Made by a program: the position numbers and the translations under genes | Shown here: positions 57,515-64,000 of the stretch, piece by piece | Layout: every line of letters starts with the position of its first letter | Numbering within the stretch: position 1 is the stretch's first letter | Assembly: GCF_043290135.1 (NCBI RefSeq) | Contig: NC_134710.1 | Coordinates: 252,948,092-253,012,091, forward strand | From: Rhipicephalus microplus | Taxonomy: Eukaryota > Arthropoda > Arachnida > Ixodida > Ixodidae | DNA: 64,000 bases | Direction: 5' to 3' | The notes under the pieces: generated by a model | Told to the model about the DNA's origin: nothing | The model's input: the letters and a program-made list of their open reading frames with translations, nothing else | Database searches by the model: none

Positions 57515-59855
57515 AATACTATTTATTCATTAAAAAATACCTGCAGCGCCCAAGGGCATTATTACAGGAAAGAAATACACATCGTAAAATACGCTAACAC
57601 AAAAGAAACTATTCAAAAAGAAGATGGGTCACAAAAACATATCATAAAAAATGCAGCAATGACAGTAGCAATATGTCCCTAAAAGATGTTTCAGTGCGGC
57701 AGACTGCAACCTCCTCTGGGAGCCAATTACATGAGAAGATTGTGAGCGAAAACAAGGAGTTTTGATAAATGTTTGTTCTGCAAAAAATTTCGCCTAATTT
57801 TAGGGAATGGTCAGTTCTCTTAGAGAAAAAATGGGGAGGTGAACGGTAAGATTCTTTATCTATTTTGATCAACCCATAAAATATTTTGATTAGCATTTCT
57901 AATCTCAAGTGTTTCCTCATAATACCAACAAATCCCACCCTAACCTATCTTTAAGTGCAGCGACACTGACACTGAAGTTGCAGCTGCTAGTCACAAAATG
58001 AGCTGCTGCGCGGTTTTGAACGATCTCAAGCATATTAGACAAAGTTTTTGTTTGTGGGTCCCACGCCACAGAGGCGTACTCTATAGGTAGGACATTCGAA
58101 AAGTAGAGTACTTCTCTGATTTTGGGAGGAGCTAACCTGAAGTTGCATTTAACAAAGTTTAACATTCTGCAGGTTTTCGCTGTGACATATTCAATGTGCT
58201 TAGTCCAGGTAAGATTTGATGAAAAGTAAACACCTAGGTATTTATACTCAGTTACTCGCAGTAGACGAATGATGTCTCATGTATAATGAAACAGGTATGG
58301 GTTGCGTCTACGAGTGAACGAGATGCACTGCAACTTCTTAGGGTTCAGACGCATACGCCACTTATCACACCAGCACGTAATACTGTCTGAATCACGTTGC
58401 AAGTAGTGATGGTCAGAGGTAGATCTGATACAGCGGTAAATCACACAATCATCTACATACAGACGTACTTTAAATGACACAATCTAAGCAATATCATTGA
58501 TGTACACCAGGAACAGCAAAAGTCCCAATACAGGCCCCTGTGGAACTCCCGAAGTAACAGCAACATATTCAGATTGAGAACCATTAACTACAACACGTTG
58601 CACCCGGTCTTGTAGATAACACCTGATCCAATCAAAAAATGCAGGAGTAATACCGAGGAATGAGAGTTTATGTAGCAGCAGAACATGGGGCACAGAATCA
58701 AACGTTTTCTGAAAGTCCAGGAATATGCAGTCCGTCCGCACCCCAAAGTCAAATGAGCAAAAAAGATCATGGCTGAATTCGATGAGTTGTGTTGAACATG
58801 AAAGACCAGACCGAAAACCATGCTGAGATTTGGTAAAAAAATTGTTACTTTCTAGATGTTTCATTAAAACCCTGTAGACTATGTGCTCCATCGTTTTGCT
58901 GCATATGCTCATTAGCGAAATTGGCCTGTAGTTAAAGGCGATATTTTTTAGACCACCCTTATGTATCGAAACTACATTCGGGACTTTTCATTCGCTAGGT
59001 AAACAAGAACTATGCAATGATTTCTCAAAGATTATAACAAGGTAGTGGGCAATTACATCAGAGCAAGCTTTTAACACATAAAAGGGTATACCGTCGAGAC
59101 CATTCGCAGAAGAAGCCTTTATTTTGTCAAGCAACTTAAATATACCACCATGTGTTATCACCAGCTCTGGCATAGGTTCAAAGACATTGTCAGGAATGCA
59201 CGGTACATCACTGTGACAAGGGTGCATAAAAAAAAAAAGCCTGAAAATAGCGATTGAAAGCAGAAGCTTTATCGGTGTCATCAATTAAAAGTACACCGCC
59301 ATCGTTTATGCTCGGGATGCCAATTGATTCTTTGCCGATTGATTTTAAACACTTCCACATTTCTTTCGGGTTATTTTGTAACTTTGGGCTCAATGCTAGG
59401 GAATATTTTTTCTTGGCAATCTTGTTGTTAGTTCTTAAATCTTTTCCAAGCGACTTTAGCACAGCGATTACACCAGGATTGCGTTGCTCTCTGTAAGAGA
59501 TTTAGGAGACGATGTCTCTTCTTGACTTCCGGAGTAACCCAAGGCTTATCAAGGTTGCTTGACTTCCGGAGTAACCCAAGGTTTATCACTACGTTGTTAG
59601 ACAGACAAATGTTTCCTCGGAACATGTGTCTACTATCTGCTTTAGTGTGAAGCAGAATGTATCCCACAGGGTGTTGCAATCTGCGGACTGAGCTAAATGA
59701 TTAAATTCCTGCAGAAAAATGGCAAGCTCATTCGATAATGAAGCATAATTTCCTTTATCAAAGAGATATATCTCCCTTGGTCGATCGTGCGCACAAGAAA
59801 AGGGGACTATCTGAACGTGGGCCACAATACAGTCATGGTCAGTCACTAATCCCAG
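57515..59855 (-). mobile_element. CR1/Jockey-like non-LTR retrotransposon, 3' part
   Basis: The minus-strand 3' end near 57515-57555 reads 'aatgcccttgggcgctgcag' followed by an A/T-rich AATAAATA tail. Coding sequence of endonuclease tail and reverse transcriptase precedes it. The 5' side stops at 59855 where an LTR begins, so the remainder may lie beyond the LTR element, outside the window. Confidence 0.88.
57640..59855 (-). pseudogene. LINE endonuclease tail and reverse transcriptase, frameshifted
   Basis: Going 5' to 3' on the minus strand: LGLVTDHDCIVAHVQI (last motif of an APE endonuclease), then PREIYLFDKGNYASL and the linker KSLGKDLRTNNKIAKKKYSL. The RT reads ANGLDGIPFYVLKACSD, RPISLMS-type start, KSQHGFRSGLSCSTQLIEF, FLDFQKTFDSVPH, SGVPQGPVLGLLLFLVYIND, then after an in-frame TAG (58484-58486) VRLYVDDCVIYR (catalytic box). 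The C-terminus includes EYASVAWDPQTK and NRAAAHFV. At least six frame changes or stops are visible, plus a 37-bp tandem duplication at 59521-59594. RT type: CR1/Jockey group. Confidence 0.85.
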
Positions 59856-60675
59856 TGTTATGCTCGCCCTGCCTGGCTTGACGCCGCTTCGACGCATGAG
59901 ACATTGTGGCTGAATCCACCCTGATTTCTTCCGAGTCAGCGCTCCCAGAGATGCACCAAGAGCTGCGACAACAGAGAAATTGTTTTTCTAGTTATCCCAG
60001 GTTGTCAGTGCCCCTCGTAAAACCCTTTGGACATGCCTGACCGACAGACGGATTAGGAAGAGTTGTTGGCCGTCGAGGCGGCTTGCTTTGTCGTCAAGGT
60101 GCCCGGCCAAGCGGCCCAGCGTCTGAGAACTGTCTGCGGATGCATTTTCCACGTTCTCCATGGCACCTTGATGCCGTTGTTTCCACAATTGGTGGTCTGC
60201 CTGGTGCCATCCATCACTGCAACAGACTACGAAATTGACTTCCATGTAAGACTCAACGTCTTCGTGCTGTGCTGTGTCGTGCGCAGTGTGCAGTGTTTTC
60301 TCCTTCACCATGGGCTGAACTGCGCATGCCTCTTCCCCCTTTCGTGGGTTAAAAAGGAGGCGGCATTTCACCTTCCCCTTTCGGGGCACAGGTGAAGATG
60401 ACAAACTTGATATGACTGTCCTGGCCTCCATTGTTTTTTCCTGATAGGAATCCTGGGAGAGCCAGGACATAAAACGCGAGTGCCGTGGCGCTCCTGACAA
60501 GCTCTCACAAGCTCCCATCATGTTTCCGTGGAAAGCTTCCATGATGCTACCACCATCATGTAACACGCTAAAATATTGTAATTAAAAGTTACTGTTTACA
60601 GCTCCGGGCTCCTCTCCTCGACGTCTCCCCGAAACTCTGGCTGGCTCGGGCCCTCAAGGCAGACCCCCGAACACA
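59856..60675 (+). repeat. Left LTR
   Basis: Begins TGTTATG and ends CGAACACA, the TG...CA pattern; 5 bases separate it from the primer binding site. The first 430 bp align with 63569-64000. A 192-codon antisense frame (59988-60566) is regarded as a by-product of the LTR sequence. Confidence 0.8.
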
Positions 60676-60680
60676 TCAAC

Positions 60681-60698
60681 TGGTGGCAGCGGTGGGAT
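60681..60698 (+). other. Primer binding site, tRNA-Leu type
   Basis: TGGTGGCAGCGGTGGGAT is complementary to the 3' end of eukaryotic tRNA-Leu including its CCA, and starts 5 bases after the LTR end. A partial, diverged copy of the segment (ACATCAACTGGTTGGAAGCG) follows about 45 bases downstream. Confidence 0.8.
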
Positions 60699-60978
60699 GC
60701 AGCTGACAATCGAAGCACATCAACTGGTTGGAAGCGACGGGATGACCCATGCTTGACTCGGGCTTCAACGATATGGTGAGTGCTTGACTTTCTTTGAGTT
60801 TTGCCGGGTTTTAGCTTTTGAAGTTTTCTAAAACTGTGTGTAATTTTCTGGGCGTATGGGCTTTGTTGTACCATTATTAACATACGTCACAGCTATTTAC
60901 CAAATTTTAGCTTTCATGTTCTAAACTGGCAGTGTTTTTACCGTGCATGTGGGCTTCGCTTGTTCGCTACACAACATC

Positions 60979-61260
60979 ATGGCGGGTAAGAAAGTCCTCA
61001 CTTGTGAAGGCCATGGAGTTGGTAAAGAAGCTAGAGAGATCGCACCTTTTACTACTGTGTGAAGAGCTGAGAATTAAGGTAGGAACAGAAGAGAGAGAGA
61101 GTCACAGCTGATTGAGGCAATTCAGGAGTGTGGTGCGGAAGATGACGAAACTGAGGAATGTTGGGAGGAAGTGGAAAAACAGAAAAAGGAGGCCGAAAGA
61201 AAGCGAAGATGGGCTGAGGAAGGCAGGATAAATGAGCAAAGACAATTGGCTTTGGGTATT
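60979..61260 (+). pseudogene. gag N-terminal region, frameshifted
   Basis: An ATG at 60979 opens a short frame. Read across frames, the segment gives AMELVKKLERSHLLLLCEEL, then a charged stretch with EECWEEVEKQKKEAERKRRW and AEEGRINEQRQLALGIYQAA. This hydrophilic, coiled-coil-like N-terminus is common in arthropod gypsy gag proteins. Two frame changes separate it from the zinc-knuckle frame that follows. Confidence 0.55.
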
Positions 61261-62458
61261 TATCAGGCCGCAAGCAACCCTATTAACGGGAGAGCACCCT
61301 CCTATACATAAATTAAAGATTTTCCTGCCGAAACCACACAAGCAGCGAGGCGCTCGAAAATTAAAGAGAAACAAAAGATGTTTAAGGCTAGAAAGCCGGT
61401 CGGTCCTATGCCACCGTTGCAAAGAGCCAGGCCACATTGCGATCGGCTGCTGTAAGCCTAGAAATGTTCTATTTGTGGAACGCCGCGACAATAATTTGGA
61501 AGAATTGAAACCCCACATTCAGGAGTCAGTCCTGGAGAAAGCGTTGTGTAACGTACCATGGGAGTCAACCCCGACGTTTGATAGTGTAGATCCCTGCTCC
61601 TGGGAAAATGAGGTTGCCACAGGGGAACGCGTGTGCGCACGGCAAATAGTTGAAAATAAAAGTGTGCATTTGCCGTTAGCCCGCATTGAGAAAGAGGGAC
61701 CGCTCAGACTTCTCGCCACGGGAACTGTGGTGTCCCAAAACCTGCCCGAGCCTTATCCCTCTCAGAATGATGTGGATATGCTTTTGAAAGGCCTTTGTTT
61801 TGGTGACGAATCAGCGGCAGCTCTGACGCGTCCGATGGCCTGTGAGTCTGCTCATGAGATTCCGGAAGCAGGAAGCGCTAATGAAGTAGACTGTAAAAGT
61901 CCAGGTAATGATGCACTTAGCTTATCACGAAAGGGAGATGCGCTTAACATAGCGCGAGGTGATGAAGCACTTAGGTTAGCGCGAGGTGATGATTCTCATC
62001 AAGGAGAGACATCTGATGGCGAGCCAGCTGGTTTAGAAGGTGTTGATAGTAGCGTTCTTTCGAAAGTGCAGACAGCTAGAAATAATGCCGAGGATAAGCC
62101 AGTTGAGCCACCTGAAGTTTTGAGCAATGCACTTCTGAATATTATTGCCAAGTCGGTGAGCGTTCCGTGCCACCCCGAAAGAAGGCGCCGGCAAAAACGT
62201 AGAGGGAAGGCGAAGGGTCGAAGTTGCCTTGAGCGGAGGCCAGAAATCCTGAGAAAGCGGGCTGGAAATCAAAAGTTGACGGCCCCCCTGAAGTCGAAAT
62301 TGAGCATGAAGTGTGTGACAAAGGCGAAGAAAGACGTCGAAGTGGCCGCCTGGTCTCACCGCCTTCAGAGCAGTATAGACAGCCAAGCAGAACAAAGAGG
62401 CGCGTTCTCGGGAATGACAAAAGCCATCCCCCTCCAAGGCAAAAGGGTGACCGCTTAA
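61232..62458 (+). CDS. gag-like protein with CCHC zinc knuckle (LTR element)
   Basis: 408 codons. Residues 60-73 form the zinc knuckle CHRCKEPGHIAIGC (C-x2-C-x4-H-x4-C), which binds RNA in Gag nucleocapsid. It is preceded by a basic stretch (ARKLKRNKRCLRLESRS). The middle contains near-repeats of about ten residues (NDALSLSRKG, DALNIARG, DEALRLARG; about 61900-61995). The C-terminal third is again basic (HPERRRRQKRRGKAKGR). The N-terminal capsid part has been separated by frameshifts (60979-61260), so the ATG at 61232 may not be the original start. No protease follows; after the stop at 62456-62458 only short frames continue to 62676. Probably a structural protein that would need helper pol. 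Confidence 0.7.
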   Translation: MSKDNWLWVFIRPQATLLTGEHPPIHKLKIFLPKPHKQRGARKLKRNKRCLRLESRSVLCHRCKEPGHIAIGCCKPRNVLFVERRDNNLEELKPHIQESVLEKALCNVPWESTPTFDSVDPCSWENEVATGERVCARQIVENKSVHLPLARIEKEGPLRLLATGTVVSQNLPEPYPSQNDVDMLLKGLCFGDESAAALTRPMACESAHEIPEAGSANEVDCKSPGNDALSLSRKGDALNIARGDEALRLARGDDSHQGETSDGEPAGLEGVDSSVLSKVQTARNNAEDKPVEPPEVLSNALLNIIAKSVSVPCHPERRRRQKRRGKAKGRSCLERRPEILRKRAGNQKLTAPLKSKLSMKCVTKAKKDVEVAAWSHRLQSSIDSQAEQRGAFSGMTKAIPLQGKRVTA

Positions 62459-62679
62459 CCGGGAAGCAAACAAGGAACATACGAGACCATCGGTATGCCT
62501 CTGTATCGGAGTTTGGGGGCCATAGAACAAAGGTTGCTGCCACTGAGTGCTTCGGTAGTTTCGGACCGGCCTGCTATATGTCCCTCCGTTGCGATCTGGC
62601 ATATCGACAGCTGTCATATGCGCGTCTGCCCAGAGCCTGTCTCAAAGGAATCCCCTTAATGCTTCAGACAGTGTAAGGA

Positions 62680-63568
62680 TGCCAAGGATTTCTCTTGTAT
62701 CCAACTTTGAATTGTTTTACATTTAATGTTTGCATGTCAGCCGATGAACAAGGAGTAGGTCGATTTTCAAAAGTTTTATTTTCCTCCTCATTTTAACAGC
62801 ACACATTGCGGTATTTATTCGTTTGCTTATATTTAGCAAATACTTGCGCCCGTGAAGAGGGCTTTTGCACTGAGTTAAACAGAGAAGAAGGCTGACTAAA
62901 AGACTCTGTTTAAACCTTCTACTTTTGCAGTGTAGTATAGGTTTTTGTTTCTCTGTTTATGTCTTACAAGCAAGTAGATTTTTGACAGAGAATTACGCTG
63001 AATATAGAAGCCTCTGTATAAACCTTGTGTAATTTGTGGCATACTTGTTGGTATGCGCATCAGTGTAGTGTAGATTTTTTGTTTCTCTGTTTTATGATAT
63101 ACGCACGGGTTTGATTTTGAGTTTTACTTATGCAGTGAGAGACGTAATTCATTAACTACCTCCTTTTATTTTGTTTCGCCCGTAGCACCTGCATGCCTTA
63201 AACGCTGTGAATCTCTCTGGGAAATGATAAAAAATGTCAATCTGTTGATTTCCTTCACACGTAGTAGGTCTAAGTTTGTTATTGCATCCTTATCTGATTC
63301 TTGATTTTCACGAGTGAGCGCACCAACTGTAAACTTCTAGGGAATTTTACCAGAACTGAAAACCTGGCATTTCTCGAGGTCAGTTAGGTGCTCTCTGTTT
63401 GTTGTGTCTCGGGTTTTGCGACGTTCGTTTCTGGCGTTTGCTAGCCATGGCTCAGGTCCAGAGATTGGTACAGCCTGCGTCAACGTCTACAAGGGAGCAG
63501 ATCTAAGGTCTCTGAGGACTGCTTTGGTGCTGCAACCCGTTCGAGACCTCCTGTGGTGGTGGACGGGT
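62680..63568. other. Noncoding internal region of the LTR element
   Basis: AT-rich sequence where pol would be expected; a duplicated block with 'tagtgtagattttttgtttctctgtttat'-like wording occurs near 62935 and 63065. No protein motif. Confidence 0.6.
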
Positions 63569-64000
63569 CGTTATGATCGGCCTGCTTGGCTTGATGCCGC
63601 TTTGAAGCATGAGACATTGTGGCTGAGCCCACCCTAATTTCTTCCGAGTCAGCGCTCCCAGAGATGCACCAAGAGTGACAACAACAGAGAAATCGTTCTT
63701 CTGGTTATCCCAGGTCGTCGGCGCCCCGCGTAAAACCCTTTGGACACGCCTGACCGACTGATGCATTAGGAAGAGTTGTTGGCCATCGAAGTGACTTGCC
63801 TTGTTGTCAAGGTGCCCTGGGCAAAGAGCCCAGCGTCTGAGAACCGTCTGTGGATGCATTTCCCACGCTCTCCGTGCCGCCTTAATGCCGCTGTTTCCAG
63901 AATTTGTGGTCTGCATGGCGCCGCATAAGCATCACTGCAACAGACTACGAAATTGACTTTCATGTCAGACTCAACGTCTTCGTGTTGTGTTGTGTCGTGC
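63569..64000 (+). repeat. Right LTR, truncated by window end
   Basis: Starts CGTTATGATCGGCCTGCTTGG and aligns base for base with small differences to 59856-60290. About half of the LTR is present in the window. Confidence 0.85.

Larger units (their letters stand above)
59856..64000 (+). mobile_element. LTR retrotransposon with gag but no pol (right LTR cut by window end)
   Basis: The direct repeats 59856-60675 (820 bp, starts TGTTATG, ends ACACA) and 63569-64000 (start of the second copy, cut by the window edge) are the LTRs. They differ by scattered substitutions and small indels. Between them lie a tRNA-Leu primer binding site, gag remnants with a CCHC knuckle, and about 1.1 kb of noncoding sequence. 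No protease, RT, RNase H or integrase motif is present, so it is non-autonomous. It is inserted into the LINE to its left. Confidence 0.88.

Noticed and set aside
57515..59855. Host reverse-transcriptase-type gene
   Set aside because: Multiple frameshifts and stops, a CR1-like 3' end and endonuclease motif show it is a dead LINE.
59988..60566. 192-codon minus-strand frame inside the left LTR
   Set aside because: It lies antisense to the LTR, has no family motif, and the corresponding frame in the right LTR is broken and reads differently. Treated as a by-product.
62033..62617. 194-codon and overlapping minus-strand frames
   Set aside because: Antisense to the gag-like gene; composition follows from the codons of the opposite strand.
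55365..64000. Preceding ABCF1 exon with the first Walker A
   Set aside because: No GPNGxGKT-type coding found on the minus strand; the stretch is filled by Penelope, LINE and LTR sequence.

Overview
The window reads as nuclear DNA of an ixodid (hard) tick, most likely a metastriate species. The reasons are the split host gene with GT/AG introns of up to ~14 kb, the low gene density, the AT-rich intron sequence, and a dense load of pogo/Tigger, PIF/Harbinger, TTAA-flanked Mutator-like, Penelope-like, CR1-type, LTR and tRNA-derived SINE sequences of types known from tick genomes. The species cannot be named from sequence alone.

One host gene explains the layout. Nine minus-strand exons between 55364 and 3994 join in perfect frame (965 bp, all phases and splice sites consistent) into the central part of ABCF1, a cytosolic, non-membrane ABC ATPase of the ABCF family linked to translation initiation and ribosomes. 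They run from just after the first Walker A region, through the NBD1 signature, Walker B and H-loop, across the inter-domain linker, to the NBD2 Walker A and a 33-bp microexon. The 5' exons lie beyond position 64000 and the 3' exons before position 1.

Region by region: 1-3990 has TTAA-type transposon ends, a 200-bp tandem duplication and a perfect 25-bp hairpin. 4184-5290 is a POGK-like pogo remnant. 8682-11021 is a fold-back element split by a TTAA element. 11506-15074 is a near-complete Tigger element (transposase with three lesions) carrying a nested Harbinger element with a Myb/SANT fragment. 16.6-26.6 kb has tandem repeats and several MITEs. 28-32.5 kb has a Mutator-like transposase fragment, MITEs and SINEs. 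32.8-34.7 kb has nested Tigger-type MITEs. 34.9-41 kb has Penelope fragments and a hAT remnant. 43.4-45.3 kb has Tigger pieces. 45308-48248 is a complete TTAA element with a Mutator-like transposase and a SINE nested in it with a 16-bp target duplication. 49.7-51.2 kb has another nested Tigger pair. 52.7-53.5 kb is a candidate small nested gene. 56.0-56.8 kb is a Penelope palindrome. 57.5-59.9 kb is a minus-strand CR1/Jockey-like LINE, interrupted by an LTR retrotransposon (59856 to beyond the end) that has gag but no pol.

The transposons do not work together as a system. They are layered insertions, mostly within introns, and many insertion orders can be read directly. No CRISPR array, bacterial operon, rRNA or functional tRNA was seen. 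Candidates for new biology are the nested gene at 52.7-53.0 kb, the exon-like ORF at 38.1-38.5 kb, the pol-less LTR element and the large palindromes.
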